The notes below the pieces were generated by a model that saw nothing but the letters and a program-made list of their open reading frames with translations, did not search any database and was not told the origin of the DNA. This document shows, piece after piece, positions 46,009 through 54,720 of a stretch of DNA of 64,000 bases; the stretch's first letter is position 1, and each line of letters opens with the position of its first letter. This stretch comes from Ruegeria sp. 6PALISEP08 (GTDB lineage Bacteria; Pseudomonadota; Alphaproteobacteria; Rhodobacterales; Rhodobacteraceae): positions 62,001 through 126,000 of the forward strand of contig NZ_LGXZ01000007.1 of NCBI RefSeq assembly GCF_001238295.1. The letters are read 5' to 3'. The position numbers and the translations under genes are program-made.

Positions 46009-46986
46009 CTACCCCTGAGCACCGAAGTTCTCAGCAAAGAACCTATACCAGTTTCCGCCCATGATACCGGCCACTTCTTCATCGTTCAGACCGGTCGCAC
46101 GCAATCCCTCTTCAAGGTTTCCAAAATCCCGATTGTCCCGAAACCAGGACGGCATCGGGGGGAATCCGGGGTTACTTGCCGACCCCTCGCCATAGTCGAT
46201 CTGCTTCGACCAACGGCCAACCCGCATCCATTCGACGACACTGTCGGGCTGATCCTGACACAGATCCGTGCCGATCCCGAGATGTTTCGCTCCGTATCGC
46301 TCAGCTGTCCGCGCAATCATCTCGCAGAAGCTTTCAAGGGTGCAGCCCGACTTGTCTTTCAAGTGATGAGGATAGACCGAAAATCCCAGCATCCCACCGT
46401 TTTCAGTCACCGCTCGGATTACCGTGTCACGCTTGTTGCGCAGGGCGGGGGCCCAATCAAACGGGTTTGCGTGGGTAATCGCAATCGGACGCTCGGACAG
46501 CTCGGCCGCCTCGATGGTGGAACGGTCGGCTGAATGGCTCATGTCAACAACAAGCCCGACCCGGTTCATCTCTTTGATCACCTGACGCCCCATGCGGGTG
46601 ATCCCGGTGTCTTCGGCTTCGTAACATCCCGTCGCCAATAGCGATTGATTGTTATAGGTCAGCTGCATGAACCGCGCGCCCAGCGTATGGACGATTTCGA
46701 CCAACCCAATGTCATCTTCGATGGGCGATGGGTTCTGAAACCCAAAGAACACCGCCGTGCGCCCTGTTGCCCGAGCGGTGTCGATATCGCTGGCCCACAG
46801 CCCTTTCATGATCAGATCCGGGTATTGTTCGAACCAGCGGTTCCACTTTTCAAAGTTCAGAACAGTTTCGCGGAAATTCTCGTGATAGGCGATGGTGACG
46901 TGGATCGCGTCCACGCCTCCTTCGCGCAATTGCCGAAAAGTCTTCTCGGACCAATTGGCGTATTGCAGACCATCTATCCGCATCAC
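46009..46986 (-). CDS. M19 (renal dipeptidase)-like protein lacking most metal ligands
   Basis: 325 residues, clearly M19-like by VDMSHSADRSTIEAAELSERPIAITHANP near 168-196 and the end GIMGGNWYRFF. The two C-terminal His ligands are kept (MSH and THA). The N-terminal HxD motif is replaced by DGLQYAN, and the bridging Glu of the GxEG position reads GFQN. Three of five zinc ligands of membrane dipeptidase are therefore absent. It is probably not a dipeptidase but another hydrolase or a one-metal enzyme. Overlaps the ALDH gene by 4 bp. Confidence 0.85.
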   Translation of the reverse strand: MMRIDGLQYANWSEKTFRQLREGGVDAIHVTIAYHENFRETVLNFEKWNRWFEQYPDLIMKGLWASDIDTARATGRTAVFFGFQNPSPIEDDIGLVEIVHTLGARFMQLTYNNQSLLATGCYEAEDTGITRMGRQVIKEMNRVGLVVDMSHSADRSTIEAAELSERPIAITHANPFDWAPALRNKRDTVIRAVTENGGMLGFSVYPHHLKDKSGCTLESFCEMIARTAERYGAKHLGIGTDLCQDQPDSVVEWMRVGRWSKQIDYGEGSASNPGFPPMPSWFRDNRDFGNLEEGLRATGLNDEEVAGIMGGNWYRFFAENFGAQG

Positions 46987-48428
46987 ATTGGCTTTCCTGC
47001 GCTGATATATGCGGTTTTGACCGTAGTATAGAACTCGGCCGCGGCCTTGCCCTGTTCACGTGGGCCGTAAGAACTGTCGCCGCGTCCGCCAAAAGGCACG
47101 TGATAGTCGGTGCCCGCCGTCGGCAGGTTCACCGTCACTACCCCGGTGCGCGCGTTGCGCCGGAAATGCGTGGCGCGGGCCAGGCTTTGCGTGACGATGC
47201 CCGAGGTCAAACCGAAATTGGTGTCATTCACGGTTGCGAGCGCTTCATCATAGCTGCCAACCTTAATCACCGAGGTCAGCGGCGCGAACATCTCTTCCCG
47301 GTTGATACGCATGTCGTTGGTCGTGTTCAGGAACACGCCGGGGCTCATGTAGTACCCATCATGCGGCATTTCCAAACGCTGCCCGCCACAGGCCAGTTCC
47401 GCCCCTTCGGATTTGCCCAGATCGACATAAGCCAGATTCTCGGCCAATTGCTGTGCGCTGACGACGGGCCCCATCTGTGTCCCCTCTTCCAGCGCGTGAC
47501 CGACTTTCATAGCCTGTGCACCAGCCACCAGTTTCTCGACAAATGCGTCATGCACAGCAGCATGAACCACCAGCCGCGACGAGGCGGTGCATTTCTGACC
47601 GGTTCCCCCAAACGCACCGCCCAACGCCAACGAAACTGCAAGGTCAAGATCGGCGTCGTCCATCACGGCAAGCGCGTTTTTCGATCCCATCTCCATCTGC
47701 ACCTTGGTCAGGTTCTGGATGGCCGCCGCTGCAATACCCTTACCCACTGGCACTGACCCTGTGAACGAGATGGCGTTGACCTTGGGGCTTTCCACCAGCC
47801 GTTGTCCAATGGACCGACCCGAACCCATGACAAGGCTGAACAAGCCCTTGGGAATGTCTTGACGGTTGATGATCTCGGCCAGGGCCACGGCAGAGGCAGG
47901 CGTGATGTTGGCCGGTTTCCAGACCACTGCATTGCCGTAACACAGCGCCGGGGCAATCTTCCACGAGGCTGTTGCGGTCGGGAAATTCCACGGGCTGATG
48001 ACAGCGACAACCCCAACCGCCTCGCGGCGCACGTCAATCTCGATGTCAGGACGCACGGAATCCGCGTTCTCTCCAATCTGGCGCAGGCATTCAGCGGCAT
48101 AGTAGGTGAAGAACTGCCCAGCGCGATAGACCTCGCCCTTCCCTTCTGCAAGCGGCTTGCCCTCTTCCCGGCTGAGCAAATTGCCCAGTTCTTCGGCGCG
48201 GGTCATCAGCTCATTGCCAATGCTCATCAACACGGCCTGCTTGCGTTCAAGCCCATAGGCTGCCCATTCGGCTTGCGCGACGCGCGCTTGATCCAGCGTT
48301 GCCTCCAGCTGATCCGCGCTGGCTTGCGCGAAATGGCCAACCAGGTCGCTCAGGTCCGAAGGATTACGGTTTTCAATCTCGCTTTCGCCGGCAAGCCATT
48401 CGCCAGCAATCAGGTTCAGGTTGGTCAC
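46983..48428 (-). CDS. Aldehyde dehydrogenase, ketoglutaric-semialdehyde dehydrogenase-like
   Basis: 481 residues from GTG 48428 (TNLNLIAGEWLAGESE); a TTG at 48479 would add 17 residues without homology. Catalytic Cys280 in GGTGQKCTASSR and Glu246 in QMEMGSKN; cofactor segments PWNFPTATASWKIAPAL and FTGSVPVGK. SREEGKPLAEGKGEVYRAGQ and TASSRLVVH resemble 2,5-dioxovalerate (ketoglutaric semialdehyde) dehydrogenases of sugar-acid and hydroxyproline pathways. First gene of the five-gene operon and divergent from a LysR gene. Confidence 0.86.
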   Translation of the reverse strand: MTNLNLIAGEWLAGESEIENRNPSDLSDLVGHFAQASADQLEATLDQARVAQAEWAAYGLERKQAVLMSIGNELMTRAEELGNLLSREEGKPLAEGKGEVYRAGQFFTYYAAECLRQIGENADSVRPDIEIDVRREAVGVVAVISPWNFPTATASWKIAPALCYGNAVVWKPANITPASAVALAEIINRQDIPKGLFSLVMGSGRSIGQRLVESPKVNAISFTGSVPVGKGIAAAAIQNLTKVQMEMGSKNALAVMDDADLDLAVSLALGGAFGGTGQKCTASSRLVVHAAVHDAFVEKLVAGAQAMKVGHALEEGTQMGPVVSAQQLAENLAYVDLGKSEGAELACGGQRLEMPHDGYYMSPGVFLNTTNDMRINREEMFAPLTSVIKVGSYDEALATVNDTNFGLTSGIVTQSLARATHFRRNARTGVVTVNLPTAGTDYHVPFGGRGDSSYGPREQGKAAAEFYTTVKTAYISAGKPM

Positions 48429-48527
48429 GGTTTGCCCCAAGATAAAAGAAGTTGAGGCTAGAATGGACTTCTTACGCAATATCAGTCAAATTCAATTAAA
48501 TTAACTAAACTTCAGGATTTCTGAAAC
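48429..48527. promoter_or_regulatory. Divergent ALDH-operon/LysR promoter region
   Basis: AT-rich 99-bp spacer. Contains the inverted repeat TTCAG-GATTT-CTGAA at 48511-48525, next to the LysR start and overlapping its AGGA ribosome site, so suited to autoregulation by the LysR protein. A T-N11-A type LysR box could also lie in the AATTCAATTAAATTAAC tract. Confidence 0.45.
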
Positions 48528-49400
48528 GTGACACTTAAAATCGAAATGCTGCGTTGTTTTTGCACCGTCGCGCAAACGGGAAACTTGTCCGAAGCGGCGG
48601 ATCGATTAGGGCGAACCCAATCCGCCGTCTCGATGACCCTGAAGCAATTTGAAGATCATTTGGGGAAAAAGTTGTTTGTTGGGGAAAGAAAGAACCAATT
48701 GTCAGTCTTGGGCGAGCAGGTGTTTGAGATGTCCCTCAAACAGGTTCGCCAGTTCGACCAGACAGTGCAATCCATCGAAACCGCCGCCCATGCAGCCAAT
48801 GGGTTGATCCGAATAGCATCCGTCCCTTCTGTCGCCGCTTTGGTTTTCCCATCTGTGCTTGAAAACATGACGCGTCGTTTTCCCGGTGCAAAGATCGAGC
48901 TCAGGGACGCCGATACGCGGCAAGTGCTGGATGCGCTTGCAGATGGCAAAGCCGATATTGGAATTGCGTCCGGCTTTCATCCTGTGAAAGGTGTGAAAGC
49001 GCATCCTTTGTTTGAAGATCAGTTCGGACTGGTGTGCGCGGCTGATCATCCCCTGATGACTAAGCCCGAGCGCCCAACCGTGGAAGATGTAGTAACCACC
49101 TCGTTCGTGCGAAATACTCTGTGTGACCTCATTGAGACGCCAGAGTTTGTAAATGCGCTCGACGACGTCGATGTCACTATCCACAATACACAATCACTCA
49201 TAACGATGGTGGGAACCGGCAAGTGGATCACACTTCTTCCTCAGACCATCGCTCGCATAATCCCCGAGAACGTCACATTCAGGGATTTACCCGATCTACC
49301 CGACAGACGGCAGGTTTACCTGTACGTAAAGGAGAGTTCCCGCTTCGACGGTCTGATAGACGCCTGCAGCGCGTTTATCTTGAACCTGAAACTGACCTGA
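48528..49400 (+). CDS. LysR-family transcriptional regulator
   Basis: 290 residues from GTG 48528; an ATG six codons on is the alternative. HTH at about 4-64 (LRCFCTVAQTGNLSEAADRLGRTQSAVSMTLKQFE) and a LysR substrate domain at about 92-285. Divergent from the ALDH-M19-unknown-DUF3726-Ldh_2 operon, which it most likely controls; the inducer would be the unknown substrate of that pathway. Confidence 0.9.
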   Translation: MTLKIEMLRCFCTVAQTGNLSEAADRLGRTQSAVSMTLKQFEDHLGKKLFVGERKNQLSVLGEQVFEMSLKQVRQFDQTVQSIETAAHAANGLIRIASVPSVAALVFPSVLENMTRRFPGAKIELRDADTRQVLDALADGKADIGIASGFHPVKGVKAHPLFEDQFGLVCAADHPLMTKPERPTVEDVVTTSFVRNTLCDLIETPEFVNALDDVDVTIHNTQSLITMVGTGKWITLLPQTIARIIPENVTFRDLPDLPDRRQVYLYVKESSRFDGLIDACSAFILNLKLT

Positions 49401-49527
49401 AAGTCATAAACCCAGGATTTCAATCCCGACGACAATGACAGCCGCGCGCCCATATACGGACCTTGGTCGCTCAGCTGCCAATCTTGGGTCAGCTGTCAAC
49501 CAACACCCTTGGGAGGCGTGGCGCAAT

Positions 49528-49564
49528 GATCCAACGCCGACCAATAACGCAAAGCCGTTGGATC
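49528..49564. repeat. Inverted repeat between convergent genes
   Basis: GATCCAACG (49528-49536) and CGTTGGATC (49556-49564) pair perfectly over 9 bp with a 19-nt loop, between the LysR stop and the cyclase stop. No T run follows, so a terminator role is only possible. Confidence 0.35.
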
Positions 49565-49570
49565 CAAAGG

Positions 49571-51802
49571 CTATTCAGCTCCCACTCTACGATTGTATCT
49601 ACTGAACACATAATGCCCAGTCGGCATGTCTGACCTGAAATCAGCCGCGCGACCCGGTATTGCGCGATAAAACTGGCATAACCCCGGCTCGATGTCTTCG
49701 GCTATTTCTTCGCAACGCTGACATATACGCTCAATGCTGGCCTGAGCCTCTCGCGCCGCCAACGCCGAAGACAACTCGCCATGCAAAGCAAGGAGATTCT
49801 GGAACGCATCAGTTTCCCGCACTGAGCGGTCTCCTACCAGAATAAAGACGGGCTCGGGAAAAGCTTTGCCTTTCAGGTCGACGTGGCCAGCCTCCAATAA
49901 GGCCAGATCAGACTGACCTGCTTGGTGAACTGCGCTTGAGACAACAATGTCATAGTCCACGGTGCGACAGCATTGCTCGATCCGCGCCGAAACATTCACC
50001 ACATCACCAATAACTGTGTAGTTGAACCGTTTTTGTGACCCGATGTTCCCGACACAAGCCTGCCCTGTGGCAATTCCGGTTGCCAGTGCGATGGGTTGTC
50101 GGTCTTGCATAATGTCGGATGCGTTGAACTCCGCCAGGGCACTTCTCATCCTGAGCGCAGCAAGCGCCGCACGGCATGGGTGATCCGCAACGGGCAAAGG
50201 TGCGTTCCAGAAAGCCATGACCGCGTCACCGATAAATTTGTCGATTGTCCCCCGCTCATACAGAATCTGATCCCCAATCTTGGAAAACAGCGCATTCAAA
50301 AGCGAAACAAGCTCTGTTGCCGACGCAGACTCGGACAAAGCCGTAAACCCACGGATATCCGAGAACATCACGGTGATTTCCTGAATCTCGCCTCCCAGTT
50401 TCAGTTGGTGGCCCGTATGCTCCATTTCATCCAAGATTTCCGGTGCAACGTAGTGCGAAAAAACTTTTCGGATCTCACGCTTTTCTCGCTCGGTCGATAT
50501 GAACAAGTATCCAGCCAAAAGACCGAAATTTGCGATTCCGCCAATCAAGGGAAACGTTGCATCAAACAGTACCGACTGATTTTGAAAAACCAGCCAACTG
50601 ATGGCAAGAACAGCTGCTGCGGCAACACCACCGGCAATAAAGGATGCTACGGCGCCAAAGCTGGACATGACCGCGATCACGACAAGCCCAAGAAGCGCAA
50701 AGGCTAGCAATTCCTGCGCCGAAGTCACGTCAGACCGGCTGAGCATTTCCTGGGTCAGGACTTGCTCGATCATCTGTGCGTGAATGGAAACGCCGGGAAC
50801 GCTTTCACCCAGCGCCGTTTGATGAATATCGAATAAACCGGCGGCAGAGGTTCCAACAAGTATGATGCGCCCTTCGATTTCGGCACGCAATAACGGGTCG
50901 GCAGAACCGGTCATGACCTCACCTGCCGAAATGTAAAGATCGGGAGTGTCCCGCCTGTACTTCAGCCAAAGCTCGCCATTCTCGGTCGTTGGCACCTGGT
51001 ATCCGCCGACCTCAACAGCCAGCATGATGCCCTCTTCATCCATTGAGCCTTCGGCAAAGATATTGGTTTCTCCCAGTGCGACCCTCAGAGATTCGACGGC
51101 CAAACCTGGCATTGGCCCATCCGGCCCGTTCCAAAGAACCGGTACGCGGCGCACAATTCCGGTCCCGCCGATAGGAGAGACATTGACCCCACCTATACCC
51201 GCGGCGGTGCGATCCAAAGGCGGTGCAATTGGCGTCCAATGAGGAACCGAGATCAGACCCGCAGTCGGATTTTCACCAAACTCGACGATACCGGCTTTGG
51301 AGGTGACATTCTTGCCTTCTTCAGACAACCGTGCGGCCGCGCCCAAAACCACTGGCCAATAGGCGATTTCCATCCCAAGCAATATATCATTGTCCAATCT
51401 CTTGGCATGGTGTTCCACGGTCAGAATTCCCGCCAGGGACGGATCATTCAGAAGGCGCGATGGTGAATACCTGTCAGGCTCGGCAAACAGCATATCGAAT
51501 GCGATGGCTGCGGCACCGTATTCGCCCAGGTTTTGAACCAGCTGAGCCACGAGGGTGCGCGGCCACGGCCATTGCCCCCAATTGGCAAGTGCATCTTCAT
51601 CTATATCCACGACGCGTATGGGAAGGTCGGGATTGAACTCGCGAGGGGATAATCTTTGAAGAACGTCGAAATAGACAAGACGCGTCATTCGTACGGGGTA
51701 AGGATCCAATACCCGGATAAAACAGCCCACGAGGATCAGGACCAATCCCACAAGGCGAAAAGCCCATCGTCCATTCTTGGTTTTTCGTGTTTTTTCGCTC
51801 AA
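49571..51802 (-). CDS. CHASE2-domain class III adenylate/guanylate cyclase
   Basis: 743 residues. N-terminal membrane helix (about 15-31), a periplasmic CHASE2 sensor domain (about 35-345, RVVDIDEDALANWGQWPWPR start and IGGTGIVRRVPVL), a cluster of two to three membrane helices (about 355-440), then the class III cyclase domain (about 465-640) with both metal Asp in FSDIRGFT and DKFIGDAVMAFW and with VIGDVVNVSARIE. Likely makes cAMP in response to a periplasmic signal. Transcribed 32 bp after the FecR-type gene. Confidence 0.93.
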   Translation of the reverse strand: MSEKTRKTKNGRWAFRLVGLVLILVGCFIRVLDPYPVRMTRLVYFDVLQRLSPREFNPDLPIRVVDIDEDALANWGQWPWPRTLVAQLVQNLGEYGAAAIAFDMLFAEPDRYSPSRLLNDPSLAGILTVEHHAKRLDNDILLGMEIAYWPVVLGAAARLSEEGKNVTSKAGIVEFGENPTAGLISVPHWTPIAPPLDRTAAGIGGVNVSPIGGTGIVRRVPVLWNGPDGPMPGLAVESLRVALGETNIFAEGSMDEEGIMLAVEVGGYQVPTTENGELWLKYRRDTPDLYISAGEVMTGSADPLLRAEIEGRIILVGTSAAGLFDIHQTALGESVPGVSIHAQMIEQVLTQEMLSRSDVTSAQELLAFALLGLVVIAVMSSFGAVASFIAGGVAAAAVLAISWLVFQNQSVLFDATFPLIGGIANFGLLAGYLFISTEREKREIRKVFSHYVAPEILDEMEHTGHQLKLGGEIQEITVMFSDIRGFTALSESASATELVSLLNALFSKIGDQILYERGTIDKFIGDAVMAFWNAPLPVADHPCRAALAALRMRSALAEFNASDIMQDRQPIALATGIATGQACVGNIGSQKRFNYTVIGDVVNVSARIEQCCRTVDYDIVVSSAVHQAGQSDLALLEAGHVDLKGKAFPEPVFILVGDRSVRETDAFQNLLALHGELSSALAAREAQASIERICQRCEEIAEDIEPGLCQFYRAIPGRAADFRSDMPTGHYVFSRYNRRVGAE

Positions 51803-51834
51803 TCTATCCTCCGGAAAAGAGGAACAAGCCCTTG

Positions 51835-52788
51835 TTAATCAAATACGTTTATCGAGAGCCCCTCTTCAGACCCTTCTCGATCCGGCTCGTCAGGCTCTGG
51901 TTCATCATGCTCAGGCTCATCATGCTCTGGTTCTTCTCTTTCCGGCTCCTCTTGTTCTGGTTCTTCTCTTTCCGGTTCAGCCTGCTCTGTAGGTGACGGA
52001 CTACCTGAAGGTGACGGGCTTGACGAAGGGCTCACATTCACGGTTTCGGTTGACACTTGCCGCTGAGGAGCGGCTGCGCGGGGTTCTGATCTGTTGGGTT
52101 TGACACGCCGCACAGGTGCAGCTTCACCGGCGCAACCTTCCACTCTTACCTGCAATGGGGGCAACAAACTCTCTTGCGATTGGATAAAAGGAAATCCACT
52201 TTTCAGCGCTTGTTCGTATTGCGCCTGATCAGCAGGGCGTCCGACAGTTCCACGCCCGCTTGTTGCGTACATACTGCACTGGCGTCCTGAAGACCTACAC
52301 GAGCCTTTCTGACCGCACATTCGAACCGTACCCTGCAAGACAAGCATGGCACTTTGTTGGTCTGACACAATCCACATGTCGAACGTTGTGCCGCGCACCG
52401 CCATCGTTGCGGATGGTGTCCTGATCGAATAGGCCCGCTTTCGGCTTTTGCCGGAAATGAACCGAAAGCTGCCGCCCAGAGCCTGAACAGCAAAGCTCTT
52501 GGCTTTGCGGTTGCCACGCAACAGGGTCACATCCAACACCATACGAGCGTTGGGTCCAATTGCGATCTTGGTTTCATCCACAAAGACGATTTGGATCAAA
52601 CCCGTCCGGTCCGTCGAAATAGTATCCCCTGACGCGACCTCCATCCCTGAATATACGGGCTGTGCTTTTCCCCCTCGAATAAGCTGTGCACCTTGTTCCG
52701 CGCTGATGACTTTCCCAATATTAGCAATCGTCTGCGACGGTATGATCACGACGACGAAAAGAATCAAAACAATCTTTAACCACGACAA
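51835..52788 (-). CDS. FecR-domain protein with acidic pentapeptide-repeat tail
   Basis: 317 residues. Signal peptide about 1-22 (WLKIVLILFVVVIIPSQTIA), then a FecR domain (about 45-145) recognised by GDTISTDRTGLIQIVFVDETKIAIGPNARMVLD and TPSATMAVRGTTFD. A Cys-containing linker and Ser/Pro stretch (about 250-265) lead to the tail at 272-305, repeating PExEE or PExDE. Periplasmic or surface-exposed. FecR proteins without an inner-membrane anti-sigma helix are often paired with CHASE2 cyclases, as here; probably a ligand- or polymer-binding partner of the cyclase sensor. Confidence 0.88.
   Translation of the reverse strand: MSWLKIVLILFVVVIIPSQTIANIGKVISAEQGAQLIRGGKAQPVYSGMEVASGDTISTDRTGLIQIVFVDETKIAIGPNARMVLDVTLLRGNRKAKSFAVQALGGSFRFISGKSRKRAYSIRTPSATMAVRGTTFDMWIVSDQQSAMLVLQGTVRMCGQKGSCRSSGRQCSMYATSGRGTVGRPADQAQYEQALKSGFPFIQSQESLLPPLQVRVEGCAGEAAPVRRVKPNRSEPRAAAPQRQVSTETVNVSPSSSPSPSGSPSPTEQAEPEREEPEQEEPEREEPEHDEPEHDEPEPDEPDREGSEEGLSINVFD
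51874..51975 (-). repeat. Seven imperfect 15-bp units encoding PE-x-(E/D)-E
   Basis: The coding units read PEREE, PEQEE, PEREE, PEHDE, PEHDE, PEPDE and PDREG. DNA of several copies is nearly identical, so copy number may vary between strains. Confidence 0.8.
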
Positions 52789-53261
52789 AATCGAGCCCCT
52801 TCCCCCTTTGGGTCCTGATGCGTGCGGATCGCACTGTGCTCGACACTTGCCTCACAATAAGCTTGTTTGCAGCTTTATTGACTCACTAAAAATATATACA
52901 AATATTCATTATTTTTAGCGCTCTTAGCAAGTTTTATGTGCAAATCGCGTTCTAGTTGTCGGTTGGTGGCGCCGTACATCCTTTTGATCGGGTAAGCATT
53001 TCTGCCTGCCGTCGTGCACCTATTTGCGACTTGACCCCCAGTTTAGTGAAGGGCGGGTTTGATGTTCCCCAGAACAGTTGAAATTCCGTCTTGGCTCCGT
53101 ATCTCTTACCCTGTGGAAACACATATCAACTGGCGCTGACGATCCTTTTACTCCTCGAACCTTCGTTACCCTTTACTTGGCGCACAACTAAGACAACAAA
53201 CAAAAGAGTCAGTTGATGGTCGCTGCCTGATACACTGAACGCAGCAAAACGGAGTAAGCAC
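52789..53261. promoter_or_regulatory. Divergent region between fecR-type gene and TonB cluster
   Basis: 473 bp without a recognisable gene; AT-rich at 52860-52920. Promoters for both directions must lie here. A 7-bp inverted repeat TCAACTG/CAGTTGA (53126-53132, 53210-53216) is probably fortuitous. The frame on the minus strand that extends from here under the exbB genes is a shadow. Confidence 0.35.
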
Positions 53262-53696
53262 ATGTTTTTTCGTCGCCTTATTGTCGCGGCATTGTTTTGC
53301 GGCAGTCTGCCCTCCATGGCGTTCGCGCAATCTGACACCGAACCGCCAGGCAATCTAATCGTTGAGTTGAACGCAATACAGGATGTCTCCGGATCGTGCA
53401 GGTTGACGTTCTTGGTCAAAAATGAAACCGAGCATTCGATAGATGGCGCAGTTTTTGAAACTGTCGTTTTTGATGCTGAGGGTGGTGTAATAAGCCTTTC
53501 TCTATTCGATTTCCGTGAATTACCGGCAAGCAGACCTCGTGTCCGCCAATTCGACCTGCCTAACAGAGCGTGTGACACAGTCGGGCAAGCGTTGATCAAT
53601 GGCACGAACTCATGCGTGGTGGCCGGTTCTGAAAGCGAGATATGCGAAAAGGCCCTGACGCTCAGCAGCCGGGTAGACATGGAGCTTTTGGGATGA
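53262..53696 (+). CDS. Small exported protein of unknown function in the TonB cluster
   Basis: 144 residues with GGAGTAAG before the ATG. Signal peptide about 1-22 (FFRRLIVAALFCGSLPSMAFA) with probable cleavage before QSDTE. The mature part is beta-rich and has four Cys that could form disulfides. No family is recognised with certainty. Stop and exbB start overlap (ATGA), so it is coupled to the TonB energising genes and probably is a periplasmic accessory. Confidence 0.75.
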   Translation: MFFRRLIVAALFCGSLPSMAFAQSDTEPPGNLIVELNAIQDVSGSCRLTFLVKNETEHSIDGAVFETVVFDAEGGVISLSLFDFRELPASRPRVRQFDLPNRACDTVGQALINGTNSCVVAGSESEICEKALTLSSRVDMELLG

Positions 53697-54358
53697 ACCC
53701 GTTGAACGCACTTCGTGAAATTTTTACACTTGGTGGGCCGGTTGTCGCGATCTTGATCGCGATGTCCGTCCTGACACTGGCTGTCACTCTTTACAAACTC
53801 TGGCAGTTTGCCGCCTGCGGTGTCGGGCGGCACAAGGTTCTGTCCCAGGCACTTGCGGCCTGGGACGCAGGCGACCGGGCTGCAGCGCGTGAACGGCTGG
53901 CTGACAGCAGCAGCTACCTTGCCCCCATTGTCCGCGCCGCGATGGATGCATCCGACCTTCCCGGGGCCGACGACCGGTTGGATGCCGAGGCCGGTCTGGT
54001 TCTTGCCGGGCTGGAACGCGGTTTCCGCCTGCTGGACACCGTGGCGCAACTTGCACCTCTGTTGGGTCTTTTCGGCACGGTTCTGGGCATGATCAGCGCC
54101 TTTCAAAGTCTGCAAACTGCGGGGTCATCGGTAGATCCGTCGGTTCTGGCGGGCGGGATCTGGGTCGCCCTTATAACCACCGCCGTAGGGTTGGCCGTTG
54201 CGATGCCAACTTCGATGGTTTTGTCCTGGCTTGAAAGCCGCACAGCGCGCGAGCGTGTCTTTGCGGACAAGGCATTGCGCACGGTTCTGGTCCCGGGTCC
54301 CTCGATTGACAGCGCAACAGGGGCCACAGCGGTTTCCGTTGTACCGGAACATGCGTAA
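53693..54358 (+). CDS. exbB: MotA/TolQ/ExbB proton channel protein
   Basis: 221 residues from ATG 53693. Three membrane helices (about 13-32, 120-140, 160-182) and the conserved segment LLDTVAQLAPLLGLFGTVLGMISAFQ followed by GGIWVALITTAVGLAVAMP. Inner-membrane proton channel that energises TonB. The start overlaps the upstream exported-protein gene; the end overlaps exbD by 8 bp. Confidence 0.92.
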   Translation: MNPLNALREIFTLGGPVVAILIAMSVLTLAVTLYKLWQFAACGVGRHKVLSQALAAWDAGDRAAARERLADSSSYLAPIVRAAMDASDLPGADDRLDAEAGLVLAGLERGFRLLDTVAQLAPLLGLFGTVLGMISAFQSLQTAGSSVDPSVLAGGIWVALITTAVGLAVAMPTSMVLSWLESRTARERVFADKALRTVLVPGPSIDSATGATAVSVVPEHA

Positions 54359-54716
54359 CACCGCGCCATTTGTCCGGCGGCGCATGTCGATGACGCCCCT
54401 GATCGACGTGATCTTTCTGCTGTTGCTGTTTTTCATGTTGTCTTCGACTTTTTCGAGATTCAGCGAGATTGAACTCAGCAGCGTGACCACGGGCAGAGAA
54501 AGCGAGGCCGAGCCAACCGAACGTTTTTTCGTCCAACTCGGAGCCACGCGCGTGGTCCTGAACGGTCAACCCATATCGCTTGAGGACATGGCGGATCAGG
54601 CCCTAACTGGTCAGGTTCTGGTCAACCTTGATCCTGACACGTCTGCACAACGCCTTGTGGACCTTCTTGTTCGATTGCGCGGGCGCGAAGGTTTGACAGT
54701 ACGGGTGTTGGAGTAA
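54351..54716 (+). CDS. exbD: ExbD/TolR-family protein (first copy)
   Basis: 121 residues from ATG 54351. N-terminal RRRMSMTPLIDVIFLLLLFFML with the proton-path Asp in PLIDV, one membrane helix, then a periplasmic domain ending in VLVNLDPDTSAQRLVDLL. Works with ExbB. Eight-base overlap with exbB and four bases before the second copy. Confidence 0.92.
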   Translation: MRNTAPFVRRRMSMTPLIDVIFLLLLFFMLSSTFSRFSEIELSSVTTGRESEAEPTERFFVQLGATRVVLNGQPISLEDMADQALTGQVLVNLDPDTSAQRLVDLLVRLRGREGLTVRVLE

Positions 54717-54720
54717 GACT

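Noticed and set aside
53126..53216. Inverted repeat TCAACTG/CAGTTGA as a miniature mobile element
   Set aside because: Only 7 bp long, with no target duplication or second copy seen in the window.
53126..54115. Minus-strand frame of 329 codons
   Set aside because: Shadow of the exported protein and exbB, which have signal peptide and membrane motifs in the plus frame.
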